Notes under the pieces: model-generated
Seen by the model: the letters and a program-made list of their open reading frames with translations, nothing else
Databases searched by the model: none
What the model was told of the DNA's origin: nothing
Position numbers and translations under genes: made by a program
Shown here: positions 1 through 9,148 of the stretch, one piece after another
Layout of the letters: every line of letters starts with the position of its first letter
How positions within the stretch are numbered: the first letter of the stretch is position 1
Origin: Silanimonas sp.
GTDB lineage: Bacteria; Pseudomonadota; Gammaproteobacteria; Xanthomonadales; Xanthomonadaceae
Assembly (NCBI RefSeq): GCF_027530345.1
Contig: NZ_JAPZQK010000024.1
Span: 1 to 64,000, forward strand
Length of the DNA: 64,000 nucleotides
Direction of reading: 5' to 3'

Positions 1-326
1 CGGACGCTCAAGCCGGCGTCCATGACCTCGGCCTGCTGCAGCCAACGGTCTCGGTGGCGAAGCCCCGACAGGGCCGTGCCGGTCAGTGGATTGAAGGTCT
101 TCCCACAGTCCCGGCAGCGAAACCGCTGGGCGCCGCCACTCTGGCCATGCCGCACCAGATGCCCGCCGGCGCAGTGCGGGCACGCCGCCGGGACACGCTC
201 CGAAACCAACCGGGTAACCAGCCCCTCGGATCGTTGACCCTGCAGCTTCGCCAGGACTTTCTCCTGCTGGGCAGGCGTCAATCGTTCAGCCTCCGCCAAC
301 CAACGCTTCAGTTCTCGAGCACGCAT
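1..326 (-). CDS. IS1595-type transposase, N-terminal fragment (cut by window edge)
   Basis: The minus strand stays open for 108 codons from ATG at 326 to the edge, so the gene continues outside. The fragment has an N-terminal helical segment (residues 1-45) and then a zinc ribbon with CPHC at 49-52 and CRDC at 71-74. The text after the second pair, GKTFNPLTGT, is typical of IS1595/ISXO2-like transposases. In that family the DDE/DDN nuclease domain follows and would lie beyond the edge. Nothing seen inside the fragment suggests decay. Whether the full gene is intact cannot be judged here. Confidence 0.8.
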   Translation of the reverse strand, partial: MRARELKRWLAEAERLTPAQQEKVLAKLQGQRSEGLVTRLVSERVPAACPHCAGGHLVRHGQSGGAQRFRCRDCGKTFNPLTGTALSGLRHRDRWLQQAEVMDAGLSV

Positions 327-424
327 CCGGCTTCTCCACGCCCGAAATCCTCGGGCCGTGTCTAAACCGTGCTCCCACCCCGGCTCACCGTTCGAGACGA
401 TCAACAATCAACGCGAACAGCGCC
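1..424 (-). mobile_element. Right end of an IS1595-type insertion sequence (partial)
   Basis: The N-terminal part of a transposase runs off the left edge. About 80 bases upstream of its start codon, the minus strand reads GGCGCTGTTCGCGTTGA at 408-424. A GGC-TGTT-like beginning fits the terminal repeats I associate with IS1595 elements. The next 8 bases (TTTTCTTT, 425-432) would then be one copy of the target duplication, 29 bases from the end of the neighbouring hydrolase gene. The family comes from the protein. The exact boundary is inference, because the other end lies outside the window. Confidence 0.45.
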
Positions 425-461
425 TTTTCTTTGGTCATCCTGCCGGGAACACGCAAGCGCC

Positions 462-1766
462 CTACTCTTCGCGCTCTTCCTCGGAGCCGGACTCGGCGTC
501 CGGACGTTCGGACGGGTCCTCGTCCATGTCCTCGGCTTCGGGCTGCCGGCGCGCGAGCGCCTCGGCCGCATCGACCACGGCCTGCTGCTCGCTGCTGAGT
601 TTGCCGATGTGGAAGGCGGCATAGCCCGGCAGCACCTGCTGGTTCAGCGACATGCCGAGGATGCGCCCCGGGAACGGCGCGAGGATCTCACTCCGGCGGC
701 TGGTGATCGGATCGACGACGTAGCCCAGCGACTGGCCAGGCTTCACCGTCTGGCCGAGCTGCACCTCGCCGAAGAGGAAACCACCGGCATTGGTGCGGAC
801 CCAGCTCGAATCCTGGTAGATCGGCGTGGCGTCGGCGTCCTGGCCGGCGTGGGCCTCCGATTCCAGCATGTCCATGCGGTGCATGAGCGCACGGATGGCA
901 TCGGCCGCGGGCGCGATGTGCTCTTCCTCGAGGAAGTGTGGCGCACCGACCTCGAAAGTGACGGCCGGGATGCCGGTGCCCACCGCGGCGAGGCGCAGCA
1001 TGCCGCGGGTGCCCGGACTGTGCAGCACGAGGGTGTTGCCGAAGCCGCGGGTGAACTCCAGCACCTCGGGGTTGGTGAGGTCGGCGCGGATCTGCGGCAG
1101 GTTGCTGCGCTGGAACGAGCCGGTATGGAAATCCACCAGCGCGTCGCAGCGCCGCACGATGTCGTTGAAGAACCCGTGGGCCAGCCGCGAGGCGATGCTG
1201 CCGCTGCGCGTGCCGGGGAAGTGCCGATTGAGGTCGCGGCGGTCGGGCAGGTAGCGGTTGTTCCGGGTGAAGCCGAAGACGTTGACGATCGGCGCCACCA
1301 CGAGGGTGCCGTTGAGCCGGGTGGCGTCCACCTCGTCGCCCATGCGACGCGCGACCTCGATGCCGTTCAACTCGTCGCCGTGGATGCCGGCGATCAGGCA
1401 GAGCACCGGGCCCGGCTTGGCGCCGTGCAGCACGGTGATGGGGCTGGGCAGCTCGCCGCGGCCGATGCCGTCCGGCGGGCGCCAGGACAGGCGCTGGCGC
1501 GTGCCGGGCAGCACGAAGCGGTCGAGCATCTGGAACGGCGTGATCAGCTCGCCGGTGGCCTCGTCGTCCGGCGAGGTGGGCGCGGCGATCAACGGCGGCG
1601 GCTTCGGACCCACCGGCGTGGCGGCGCGCGGCGATTCGGCGGGAAAATCCTGCGGCGCGGCCGCCAGCGGCATCGCCGCCGCCACGGTGGCGAGGGCGGC
1701 CAACACGGCGATGCGAAGACGGAAGGTCGACGCGGTGCCGAGCGCGCCTCCGGTGACCAGCCTCAT
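462..1766 (-). CDS. Exported succinylglutamate desuccinylase/aspartoacylase-family zinc hydrolase
   Basis: A 434-residue member of the AstE/AspA branch of the M14-like zinc carboxypeptidase fold. Visible zinc-site residues are H129 and E132 (GIHGDE) and H214 (DFHTGS), with E272 in a TFEVG context as the likely general base. Family members cleave acyl-amino-acid or peptide-like amide bonds; the substrate here is unknown. Unlike cytoplasmic AstE, it has a signal peptide (basic start, hydrophobic 18-36), so it probably acts in the periplasm. The chosen ATG overlaps the stop of the upstream zur gene (ATGA); a start 10 codons earlier is possible but would extend the overlap. The last 25 residues are a strongly acidic tail rich in Glu, Asp and Ser. 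The gene ends close to the IS. Confidence 0.82.
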   Translation of the reverse strand: MRLVTGGALGTASTFRLRIAVLAALATVAAAMPLAAAPQDFPAESPRAATPVGPKPPPLIAAPTSPDDEATGELITPFQMLDRFVLPGTRQRLSWRPPDGIGRGELPSPITVLHGAKPGPVLCLIAGIHGDELNGIEVARRMGDEVDATRLNGTLVVAPIVNVFGFTRNNRYLPDRRDLNRHFPGTRSGSIASRLAHGFFNDIVRRCDALVDFHTGSFQRSNLPQIRADLTNPEVLEFTRGFGNTLVLHSPGTRGMLRLAAVGTGIPAVTFEVGAPHFLEEEHIAPAADAIRALMHRMDMLESEAHAGQDADATPIYQDSSWVRTNAGGFLFGEVQLGQTVKPGQSLGYVVDPITSRRSEILAPFPGRILGMSLNQQVLPGYAAFHIGKLSSEQQAVVDAAEALARRQPEAEDMDEDPSERPDAESGSEEEREE

Positions 1767-2272
1767 TCCGCGGCCTTCCCGGCGCAACGCGCGCACACGC
1801 CCAGCACTTCGAGGTAGGACGAGGCCGGCTCGAAGCGCTGCGCGCGAGCGAGCGCATCGAGCTGCGCGGCCAACGTTTCGTCCTCGAGCTCCTGCGCGCT
1901 CTCGCAGGCTTTGCAGATGAGGATCGGCACCACGTGCCCGGCCAGCGGGTGATGGCAGGCGAGGAAGGCGTTGATCGAGACGAGGCGATGGATGAAGCCG
2001 TTCTCGAGCAGGAAATCCAGCGCGCGATAGACCGTCGGCGGCGCCGACGCGCCCGGCCCGCCGCGCATGCGCTCCAACAGGTCGTAGGCCTTCACCGGCT
2101 TGCCGGCTTCGGCGATCTGCTTCAGGGCCTCGGCGCGGATCGGCGTGAGGTTCAGGCCGCGCTCGCGGCAGGCCTTCTCGACGGCAAGGACGAACTCGCC
2201 CGCCCCATGCGTGTGCAGCTCGGGGTGGGCGCAGTCATGGTCGGCGTGGGCGTGCGGGCGTTCCGTGGCCAT
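1763..2272 (-). CDS. zur: Fur-family regulator, Zur type (zinc uptake repressor)
   Basis: 169 residues with the Fur winged-helix domain (about 25-105, including PTVYRALDFLLENGFIH) and a metal-binding dimerization domain. The structural zinc site is visible as C120-x2-C123 and C160-x2-C163. The Zur assignment rests on the overall sequence style and a His-rich N-terminus (HAHADHD...HTH, residues 7-22); sequence alone does not fully exclude another Fur paralog. The family represses zinc uptake genes when zinc is plentiful. The stop codon overlaps the start of the exported zinc hydrolase (ATGA), so the two are probably translated together. gltX lies 28 bases upstream on the same strand. Confidence 0.85.
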   Translation of the reverse strand: MATERPHAHADHDCAHPELHTHGAGEFVLAVEKACRERGLNLTPIRAEALKQIAEAGKPVKAYDLLERMRGGPGASAPPTVYRALDFLLENGFIHRLVSINAFLACHHPLAGHVVPILICKACESAQELEDETLAAQLDALARAQRFEPASSYLEVLGVCARCAGKAAE

Positions 2273-2300
2273 GGGCGACAGCCTAGCGCGAAGCCCGCGG

Positions 2301-3710
2301 TCAGGGCGCGCGGTCGGCGATCTTCTGCAGTGCGGCGTCGATGCGCTTCAGCGCCTCGTCGCGGCCCGCGAGGTAGACGGTGTGGTCGATCGACGGCGAC
2401 ACCTGGGTGCCAGTGATAGCCACGCGCAGGGGCTGGGCCAGCTTGCCCATGCCGATGCCGAGCGCCGCCACGGTGTCGGCGAGGCTTTGCTGCACGGCGG
2501 CCGGCGACCACTCCGCCTGCGCGGCGATGCGCGTGCGGACGTCGGCCAGCGGCGCGGCGGCGCCCTCGACGAGATGCTTGTCGACGGCGGCGCTGTCGTA
2601 CTCGGCGAGCGGCGCGTACCAGACGCGGGCGCGCTCGGCCATTTCCTTCAGGGTCTTGCAGCGCTCGGCGAGCGCCACGACGACCTCGGTCGTCTTCGGG
2701 CCGCGGGTCGGGTCCATGCCCTGGTCGCGCAGGTGCCATTCGAGGTGCGCGGCGGTCGCAGCGGGATCGTCGGTCTTGAAGTAGTGCTGGTTCAGCCAGT
2801 CGAGCTTGTCGCGGTCGAAGCGCGAGGCGCTGTGGTTGACGTCCTCGACGCGGAACAGCCGCACCATGTCGGCAATCGAGAAGATCTCCTGGTCGCCGTA
2901 GCTCCAGCCGAGGCGCACGAGGTAGTTCAGCAGCGCGTGCGGCAGGTAGCCGTCGTCGCGCCACTGCATCACGCTCACCGCGCCGTGGCGCTTCGAGAGC
3001 TTGGTGCCGTCGGGCCCAAGGATCATCGGCAGGTGGGCGAAGCGCGGGGCCTTGGCGCCCAGGGCCTCGTAGATGTTGATCTGGCGCGGGGTATTGTTGA
3101 CGTGGTCGTCGCCGCGGATCACGTCGGTGATCTGCATGTCGAGGTCGTCGACCACCACGGCGAAGTTGTAGGTCGGAAAGCCGTCCGAGCGCTCGATCAC
3201 CAGATCGTCGAGTTCGGCATTGGCCCACTCGATGCGGCCCTTCACGGCGTCGTGGAAGACCACGCTGCCGCCCTCCGGGTTGCGGAAGCGGATGACGCGG
3301 TTCGGATCGTCACGGTAAGGCGCGTTCTCGGTGCGGTACTTGCCCGAATAGCGCGGCTTGATGCCGGCGGCCATCGCGGCGTCGCGCGCGGCCTGGATCT
3401 CGTCCTTCGACTCGTAGGCGTAGTAGGCCTTGCCGGCCTGCACCAGCTCCGAGGCCACCTGGCGGTAACGCTCGAGGCGATGGGTCTGGTAGATCGGGCC
3501 TTCGTCCGGGTTCAGGCCCAGCCAGGCCATGCCGTCGAGGATCGCCTGCACCGCTTCCGGCGTGCTGCGCTCCTGGTCGGTGTCCTCGACGCGCAGCACG
3601 AACTGGCCGCCGCGGCTGCGCGACTCCAGCCAGCAGTAGAGCGCGGTGCGGGCGCCGCCGATGTGCAGGTAACCGGTGGGGCTGGGCGCGAAGCGGGTGC
3701 GACAGGTCAT
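2301..3710 (-). CDS. gltX: Glutamyl-tRNA synthetase
   Basis: A 469-residue class I aminoacyl-tRNA synthetase that charges tRNA-Glu with glutamate. The start ([19 protein letters not shown]) gives the normal N-terminus; an open extension 31 codons upstream lacks homology and is excluded. The HIGH-like signature is HIGG at 16-19 and the KMSKS-like signature is KLSKR at 237-241. The zinc-binding cysteines found in some GluRS proteins near residue 100 are absent (YYAYESKDE), as in many proteobacterial forms. Length is normal. It diverges from the cyclophilin gene, with 122 bases between start codons. Confidence 0.97.
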   Translation of the reverse strand: MTCRTRFAPSPTGYLHIGGARTALYCWLESRSRGGQFVLRVEDTDQERSTPEAVQAILDGMAWLGLNPDEGPIYQTHRLERYRQVASELVQAGKAYYAYESKDEIQAARDAAMAAGIKPRYSGKYRTENAPYRDDPNRVIRFRNPEGGSVVFHDAVKGRIEWANAELDDLVIERSDGFPTYNFAVVVDDLDMQITDVIRGDDHVNNTPRQINIYEALGAKAPRFAHLPMILGPDGTKLSKRHGAVSVMQWRDDGYLPHALLNYLVRLGWSYGDQEIFSIADMVRLFRVEDVNHSASRFDRDKLDWLNQHYFKTDDPAATAAHLEWHLRDQGMDPTRGPKTTEVVVALAERCKTLKEMAERARVWYAPLAEYDSAAVDKHLVEGAAAPLADVRTRIAAQAEWSPAAVQQSLADTVAALGIGMGKLAQPLRVAITGTQVSPSIDHTVYLAGRDEALKRIDAALQKIADRAP

Positions 3711-3791
3711 GGGTGCGGCCGGGTCGGAAACGGGAACGCGCCGGCGGGGGGCCGGCGCGAGGGGCGCTAGTGTACGTCGAGTGGCGGGCCC

Positions 3792-3797
3792 CATAAT
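3792..3797 (+). promoter_or_regulatory. Candidate -10 element for the cyclophilin-lpxH operon
   Basis: CATAAT matches the sigma-70 -10 consensus at five of six positions and lies 35 bases before the ATG at 3833. No convincing -35 hexamer is seen 16-18 bases upstream. The site sits in the 122-base divergent gap with gltX. Confidence 0.4.
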
Positions 3798-3832
3798 CCC
3801 CATATCCCCGTCTTCACACCCAAGGCCGATCC

Positions 3833-4462
3833 ATGCGCCTGATGCTTGCCGCCCTGCTGCTGGCCGCCCTGCCCGCCTTCACCCTGGCCGTGCCGGCCGC
3901 CGCGCCGACGCTTCCCGCGCCGACCGCGCCGACGGTGCCGATGGAGCGCGTGGCGCTCGAAACCAGCGCCGGACGCATCGTGCTCGAGCTCGACCCGGGC
4001 AAGGCCCCGCAGACGGTGGCGAATTTCCTCGCCTACGTGGAATCGGGCCACTACAACGGCACGGTCTTCCATCGCGTGGTGCCCAATCTGCTGGTCCAGG
4101 GCGGCGCCTTCACGCCCGACCTGCAACCCAAGCCGGAGCGCGCCCCGGTGCCGCTCGAAGCGGGCAACGGCCTGAGCAACCTGCGCGGCACCATCGCGGC
4201 CGCCCGGCGCCCCGACACGCGGGATTCGGCGACGGCGCAGTTCTTCATCAATGTCGTCGACAACCCCCAGTTCGACCCGGTGGACCCGGCCAACGACATC
4301 GGGGCGGGTTACGCCGTCTTCGGACGCGTCGTCGAGGGCATGGACGTGGTGGATGCGATGCGCAAGGCCGAGACCGGTGCACAAGGCCCCTTCCCGTCGC
4401 GCGTGCCGAACCAGGCCATTGTCATCGAGCGTGCCTTGCGCCTGCCCGGTACGGCGCAATGA
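3833..4462 (+). CDS. Periplasmic cyclophilin-type peptidyl-prolyl isomerase
   Basis: A 209-residue PPIase that catalyses cis-trans isomerization of X-Pro bonds. A signal peptide (hydrophobic residues 3-23, Ala-rich) and a Pro/Ala linker precede one cyclophilin domain (about 38-205). Family motifs are visible: FHRV near residue 80, VQGG near 90 and a QFFIN block near 138. The closest familiar relative is PpiA of E. coli, but the symbol is not certain. The last four bases overlap the lpxH start (ATGA), so the two are coupled. The shared transcript would link periplasmic folding with lipid A synthesis, as in other gammaproteobacteria where a ppi gene precedes lpxH. Confidence 0.93.
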   Translation: MRLMLAALLLAALPAFTLAVPAAAPTLPAPTAPTVPMERVALETSAGRIVLELDPGKAPQTVANFLAYVESGHYNGTVFHRVVPNLLVQGGAFTPDLQPKPERAPVPLEAGNGLSNLRGTIAAARRPDTRDSATAQFFINVVDNPQFDPVDPANDIGAGYAVFGRVVEGMDVVDAMRKAETGAQGPFPSRVPNQAIVIERALRLPGTAQ

Positions 4463-5181
4463 CGACGCTGTTCCTGTCCGACCTGCATCTCGACGAATCG
4501 CGGCCGGACACGACGACGCAGTTCGAGGCGTTCTGCGCCGGCGAGGCCCGCGAGGCCGAGGCGGTCTACCTGCTGGGCGACCTGTTCGAAGCCTTCCTCG
4601 GCGATGACGACGATGGCGAGATCGCGATCCGCGTAGCGGCGGCGACACGCGCCCTGCATGACGCAGGCGTGCCCGTGGCCTTCCTGCGCGGCAACCGCGA
4701 TTTCCTCGTCGGTTCCGACTACGCGGCACGCGCCGGCTGGACCCTGCTGCCCGATCCAGCGGTCATCCTGCTGGACGGCGAACCGACGCTGCTGATGCAC
4801 GGCGACTTGCTCTGCCTCGACGACGTGGCCTACCAAGGCTTCCGCCGCCAAGTGCGCGATCCGGCTTGGCAGCAAGGCTTCCTCGCACAGCCTTTGGCCG
4901 CGCGTCGCGCCTTCGCCGCACAGGCCCGCGCCGCCAGCGCCGCGGCGCAGTCCGGCCGTGACGAGAGCATCGGCGACGTCACGCCCGCCGAAGTCGAACG
5001 CGTGATGGCTTTCTACGGCGTGCGGCGACTGATCCACGGCCATACGCATCGGCCGGCGATGCATTCCGTGAACCTGCCGGACGGCCGGACCGGCCAGCGC
5101 ATCGTGCTGGGCGACTGGTACGACCAGGGCTCGGTGCTGCGCGTCGATCGCGATGGCTTCGCGCTGAGCCGACCGGCCTAG
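4459..5181 (+). CDS. lpxH: UDP-2,3-diacylglucosamine diphosphatase
   Basis: A 240-residue calcineurin-like metallophosphoesterase for the fourth step of lipid A synthesis: hydrolysis of UDP-2,3-diacylglucosamine to lipid X and UMP at the inner membrane. Metal ligands appear in order: D8/H10 (SDLHL), D41 (GDLFE), N79-R80-D81 (GNRDF), H114 (MHGD) and H195/H197 (GHTHRP). The spacing and the GNRDF signature separate LpxH from generic phosphoesterases. The ATG overlaps the cyclophilin stop; a longer upstream frame is ignored. It converges on cysA with 28 bases between stop codons. Confidence 0.95.
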   Translation: MTTLFLSDLHLDESRPDTTTQFEAFCAGEAREAEAVYLLGDLFEAFLGDDDDGEIAIRVAAATRALHDAGVPVAFLRGNRDFLVGSDYAARAGWTLLPDPAVILLDGEPTLLMHGDLLCLDDVAYQGFRRQVRDPAWQQGFLAQPLAARRAFAAQARAASAAAQSGRDESIGDVTPAEVERVMAFYGVRRLIHGHTHRPAMHSVNLPDGRTGQRIVLGDWYDQGSVLRVDRDGFALSRPA

Positions 5182-5209
5182 TCGGTCCGGTCGAACGTAG
5201 CGCGGCCCC

Positions 5210-6256
5210 TCAGCCCGCGAACGCGACGCCACCCACCGGTTGCAGGCGCACGTGCTGGCCACGCGAAGGCAGCGGCTGCGCCGCGTCGAGGTCGACTTCG
5301 ATCACGCCACCCTGCCCGGCCACGCTGAGCTCCAGGGTGTTGCGCGCACCGATGCGCCGCAGGCCGCGCACTTCCGCCGGCAGGCCGTCGCCCTCGCCCA
5401 CCACGCGCAACTCGTAGGGCCGGAGGTGCAAGCCGGCGGGCCCGAGCGCACCGCCGATGCGGCGAGCCACCGGGACGACGGCGTCGATGCCGGGAACGCG
5501 GAAACCCTCGGCCACCAACTCGCCGTCGATGCGGCCGCCGCGGCCGATGAAGTCGAACACGAAGCGGCTCCGAGGCTGCCGATACACCTCGTCCGGCGTG
5601 CCGACCTGCTCGATCCGGCCGGCATTGAACACCACCACGCGGTCGGCCAGCTCCAGGGCTTCTTCCTGATCGTGGGTCACGAACAGCGTGGTGTGGCCGG
5701 TGTCATCGTGCACCTGGCGCAGCCAGCGCCGCAGTTCGACGCGCACCTTGGCATCGAGCGCGCCAAAGGGCTCGTCGAGCAGCAGCAGGCGCGGCTGGAT
5801 GGCCAGGGCACGCGCAAGCGCCACCCGCTGGCGCTGGCCGCCGCTGAGCTGCTCGGGGTAACGGCCGCCGTAGCCGCCGAGCTGCATGCGCTCGAGCAGG
5901 TCCTCGACACGCCGGGCGATTTCGGCCTTCGATGGTCGCTCGCTCCTCGGCTGGCTTTCCGGGCCGAAGGCGATGTTCTCAGCGACCGTCAGGTGCTTGA
6001 ACAGCGCGTAGTGCTGGAAGACGAAGCCGACGCGGCGCTCGCGCAGGCTGAGCGCCGTGGCGTCGAGGTCGCCGAAGAGGATGCGGCCGGCATCGACCGG
6101 CAGCAGGCCGGCGATGGCTCGCAGCAGGGTCGTCTTGCCCGAGCCCGAGGGCCCGAGCAGCGCGATCAATTCGCCGCTGCCGACGGCGAGGTCGACGCGG
6201 TCCAGGGCGACGGTGCTGGCGAAGCGCTTCGACAGACCTTCGAGCGTGAGTTGCAT
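5210..6256 (-). CDS. cysA: Sulfate/thiosulfate ABC transporter ATP-binding protein
   Basis: A 348-residue ATPase that powers sulfate import with CysT and CysW. Walker A is GPSGSGKTT at 35-43, the ABC signature LSGGQ at 137-141 and Walker B LLLLDEP at 157-163, followed by a C-terminal TOBE-like regulatory region (about 240-348). The ATG at 6256 gives the standard CysA beginning ([12 protein letters not shown]); the longer open frame runs back into cysW. It is the last gene of the minus-strand sbp-cysT-cysW-cysA set, 10 bases after cysW. No CysB box was located. Confidence 0.96.
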   Translation of the reverse strand: MQLTLEGLSKRFASTVALDRVDLAVGSGELIALLGPSGSGKTTLLRAIAGLLPVDAGRILFGDLDATALSLRERRVGFVFQHYALFKHLTVAENIAFGPESQPRSERPSKAEIARRVEDLLERMQLGGYGGRYPEQLSGGQRQRVALARALAIQPRLLLLDEPFGALDAKVRVELRRWLRQVHDDTGHTTLFVTHDQEEALELADRVVVFNAGRIEQVGTPDEVYRQPRSRFVFDFIGRGGRIDGELVAEGFRVPGIDAVVPVARRIGGALGPAGLHLRPYELRVVGEGDGLPAEVRGLRRIGARNTLELSVAGQGGVIEVDLDAAQPLPSRGQHVRLQPVGGVAFAG

Positions 6257-6266
6257 GGGTGTCTCC

Positions 6267-7109
6267 TCAGTGCCGCGCGCCGGCGGCGAGCGCGTCGCCA
6301 TGGCGGTGTTCGAGCCAGGCCTTCGCCACGAGCGTGACGAGGGCCAACAGGGTGAGCAGGGACGCGACCGCAAAGGCCGCCTGGAACTGGAATTCGCCGT
6401 GCAGGATCTCGACCTGCAGCGGCAAGGTGTTGGTGAGCCCACGGATGTGACCCGAGACCACCGACACCGCGCCGAACTCGCCCATCGCACGGGCATTGCA
6501 GAGCAGCACGCCGTAGAGCAGCGCCCACTTGATGTTGGGCAAGGTGACCCGCCAGAACAGGCGGAATCCACCGGCGCCCAGCGACGCGGCGGCCTCCTCT
6601 TCATCGCGGCCCTGCGACTGCATCAGCGGGATCAGTTCGCGAGCGACGAAGGGAAAGGTGACGAACACCGTGGCGAGGACGATGCCGGGCGTGGCGAACA
6701 GGATTTGGATGTCGTGCTCCTGCAACCACGCACCGAACCAGCCGTGCGCGCCGAACAGCAGCACCAGCACCAGACCGGAGACCACCGGCGAGATCGCGAA
6801 CGGCAGGTCGATCAGGGCCAGCAGCAGGCGCTTGCCGCGGAACTCGAACTTCGTCACCGCCCATGCCGTAGCGAGGCCGAAGACCGCGTTCAAGGGCACG
6901 GCGATGGCGGCGACGGTGAGCGTGAGCGCGATGGCGGCGCGGGTGTCGGGTTCATCGACGGCCGCCCACCACGCCTGCACGCCCTGCGCGAACGCCTCCA
7001 CCATCACCACGGCGAGCGGCATCAGCACCAAGGCCGCCATCAGGCCGACCGCCAGCACGATCAGGAGCACCCGCAGCCACAGCGGTTCGTCGAGGGCGCG
7101 ATCAGCCAT
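6267..7109 (-). CDS. cysW: Sulfate ABC transporter permease CysW
   Basis: 280 residues with about six membrane helices and the binding-protein-dependent permease loop ([23 protein letters not shown], about 169-191) that docks on CysA. The stretch [18 protein letters not shown] is characteristic of CysW. The start overlaps the cysT stop by 8 bases, so the two permease subunits are probably made together and form the heterodimeric channel in the inner membrane. Confidence 0.95.
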   Translation of the reverse strand: MADRALDEPLWLRVLLIVLAVGLMAALVLMPLAVVMVEAFAQGVQAWWAAVDEPDTRAAIALTLTVAAIAVPLNAVFGLATAWAVTKFEFRGKRLLLALIDLPFAISPVVSGLVLVLLFGAHGWFGAWLQEHDIQILFATPGIVLATVFVTFPFVARELIPLMQSQGRDEEEAAASLGAGGFRLFWRVTLPNIKWALLYGVLLCNARAMGEFGAVSVVSGHIRGLTNTLPLQVEILHGEFQFQAAFAVASLLTLLALVTLVAKAWLEHRHGDALAAGARH

Positions 7110-7989
7110 GGCGAGTCTTCCGCTGCAGCAGGCCCAGGGCCAGCAGGGTGAGGAAGCTGATGGCGAGCATCAGCGTGGCGATGCCGGTGGCGCCGGCGTA
7201 GTCGTACTCCTCGAGCCGGATCACGATCAGCAGCGGCGCGATCTCGGAGACGAAGGGGATGTTGCCGGCGATGAAGATCACCGAGCCGTACTCGCCGAGG
7301 CCGCGGGCGAAGGCGAGGCTGAAGCCGGTCAGGATGGCCGGGAACAGCGGCGGGAACACCACCCGGCGCAGGATGGTCCAGCGCGAGGCCCCGAGCGTGG
7401 CCGCGGCCTCCTCGAACTCGCGCGTCGCGGTTTCGAGGATGGGCTGGAGCGTGCGCACCGCGAACGGCAGGCCGATGAACACCAGCGCCAGCACGATGCC
7501 CGCCGGGCGCTGGGCGACGGTGAGGCCCAGCGGCTCGAGGAATTGCCCCAGCCAGCCCGTCCCGGAGTACAACGCCGTCAGCGCGATGCCGGCCACGGCG
7601 GTGGGCAGGGCGAACGGCAGGTCCACCATCGCGTCGATCAGCTTCCGGCCCGGAAACGAATAGCGCACCAGCACCCAGGCGATCAGGGTGCCGGCCACGG
7701 AGGCGATGCCGGCGGCGAGGAAGGCCGTCGAAAAGCTGAGCCAGAGCGCGTGCTGCACGCGCTCGCTCTGCAGCAGTTGCCACCAGCCCTCGAGGCCGAG
7801 ATCGACGCTGCGCAACACCAGCGCCGCCAGCGGCAGCAGGATCACCGCGCCCAGCCACGCCAGCGACAGGCCCAGCGTCAGTCCGAAGCCCGGCACCGGG
7901 TCGCGCCAGCGCGGGCGCGGCGCCGTGCCGCTGCCGGCCGCGACCGACGACGACGTGCCCAATGGGGTTTGCTCGATCACGGCGCTCAT
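7102..7989 (-). CDS. cysT: Sulfate ABC transporter permease CysT (CysU)
   Basis: 295 residues, with about six membrane helices after a cytoplasmic N-terminal tail of about 30 residues rich in Ser, Thr, Ala and Pro. The permease signature EEAAATLGASRWTILRRVVFPP lies near residue 200 and the CysT-type block ARGLGEYGSVIFIAGN near 230. It starts 6 bases after the sulfate-binding protein gene and overlaps cysW by 8 bases. It is the partner subunit of CysW. Confidence 0.95.
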   Translation of the reverse strand: MSAVIEQTPLGTSSSVAAGSGTAPRPRWRDPVPGFGLTLGLSLAWLGAVILLPLAALVLRSVDLGLEGWWQLLQSERVQHALWLSFSTAFLAAGIASVAGTLIAWVLVRYSFPGRKLIDAMVDLPFALPTAVAGIALTALYSGTGWLGQFLEPLGLTVAQRPAGIVLALVFIGLPFAVRTLQPILETATREFEEAAATLGASRWTILRRVVFPPLFPAILTGFSLAFARGLGEYGSVIFIAGNIPFVSEIAPLLIVIRLEEYDYAGATGIATLMLAISFLTLLALGLLQRKTRHG

Positions 7990-7995
7990 GGTCGG

Positions 7996-9057
7996 TCAGC
8001 GCGCGCCGGGCTGGAAGATCTGGTCGAACACGCCGCCTTCCGCGAAGTGCGTGCGCTGCGCCTGCGCCCAACCGCCGAAGTGCGCGATGTCCACGAGTTC
8101 GATGGGCTTGAAGGGCGCGAGCAGCGCCGCATCGAGCCCCTCGCGGCGCGACGGGCGGAAGTGGTGCTTGGCGGCCAGCGCCTGCCCGGCCGGCGTGTAC
8201 AGGAACTCGAGGTAGGCCTGCGCCGCCGCGCGCGTCCCGCGGGCGTCGACGTTGCGATCGACCAAGGCCACCGGCGGCTCGGCGTGGATCGACAACGACG
8301 GCACGACCAGTTCGTATTGGTCGCCGCCGGGCTGCGCCAGCACGAGCAACGCCTCGTTCTCCCACGCGACCAGCACGTCGCCGATGCGCCGCTGCACGAA
8401 GGTCGTGGTCGAACCGCGCGCCCCGGTGTCGAGCAGCGGCGCGTTGCGATAGACCGAGCCGACGAAGGCGCGGACCTTGGCCTCGTCGTTGGCGAACGCC
8501 CGCTGCCCCCAAGCCCAGGCGGCCAAATAGTTCCAGCGCGCGCCGCCCGAGGTCTTCGGATTCGGCGTCACCACCGCCACGCCCGGCTTGGCGAGATCGC
8601 CCCAGTCCCGGATGCCCTTCGGATTGCCCTTGCGGACGAGGAACACGATCGTCGAGGTGTAGGGCGAGCTGTTGTTCGGCAGGCGCGACTGCCAGTTCGC
8701 CGGCAGGGCGCGCGCATTGGCGGCAATGCTGTCGATGTCGCCGGAAAGCCCCAAGGTCACCACGTCGGCGCGCAGGCCGTCGATCACCGAGCGCGCCTGC
8801 TTGCCCGAGCCGCCGTGAGAGGTCTGGACGCGCAGATCCTCGCCCGTCTTCGCCTTCCACTGCGCGGCGAACGCGGCATTGATCTCCTGATAGAGCTCGC
8901 GCGTCGGGTCGTAGCTCGCGTTCAACAACTCGACGGTCCCGGTCGCCGCGGGAACGCCGTCGGCCGAGGGCTCCCGGTGGCAACCCGGCAACAGCCCGGC
9001 CACGAGGGCCAACAACGGAAGGAATCGGGTGAAGGTCCGGACATGCATGCCCGACAT
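7996..9057 (-). CDS. sbp: Sulfate-binding protein, probably a lipoprotein
   Basis: 353 residues matching the sulfate/thiosulfate-binding family (Sbp/CysP): [21 protein letters not shown] near the mature N-terminus, then [18 protein letters not shown] and [10 protein letters not shown]. The protein captures sulfate outside the inner membrane for CysTWA. Its signal ends in GLLPGC near residue 24-29, so lipidation at Cys is likely, whereas textbook Sbp is soluble. The start is uncertain: ATG at 9057 and ATG at 9048 (three codons later) both work; a longer frame to 9339 overlaps another gene. Which of sulfate or thiosulfate is preferred cannot be told. Confidence 0.92.
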   Translation of the reverse strand: MSGMHVRTFTRFLPLLALVAGLLPGCHREPSADGVPAATGTVELLNASYDPTRELYQEINAAFAAQWKAKTGEDLRVQTSHGGSGKQARSVIDGLRADVVTLGLSGDIDSIAANARALPANWQSRLPNNSSPYTSTIVFLVRKGNPKGIRDWGDLAKPGVAVVTPNPKTSGGARWNYLAAWAWGQRAFANDEAKVRAFVGSVYRNAPLLDTGARGSTTTFVQRRIGDVLVAWENEALLVLAQPGGDQYELVVPSLSIHAEPPVALVDRNVDARGTRAAAQAYLEFLYTPAGQALAAKHHFRPSRREGLDAALLAPFKPIELVDIAHFGGWAQAQRTHFAEGGVFDQIFQPGAR

Positions 9058-9148
9058 TGCAATCCACGCCGCTCCGCCCGCGGAAACGCCGGCGGAGCAT
9101 GTGCTTATGCCCCAGCGCGAACCGGCGGGCCGATGTCCGCCGGAATTG

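Noticed and set aside
5166-5198. CGACCGG/CCGGTCG inverted repeat around the lpxH stop, considered as a terminator
   Set aside because: The loop is long, part of the stem is coding and no T-run follows.
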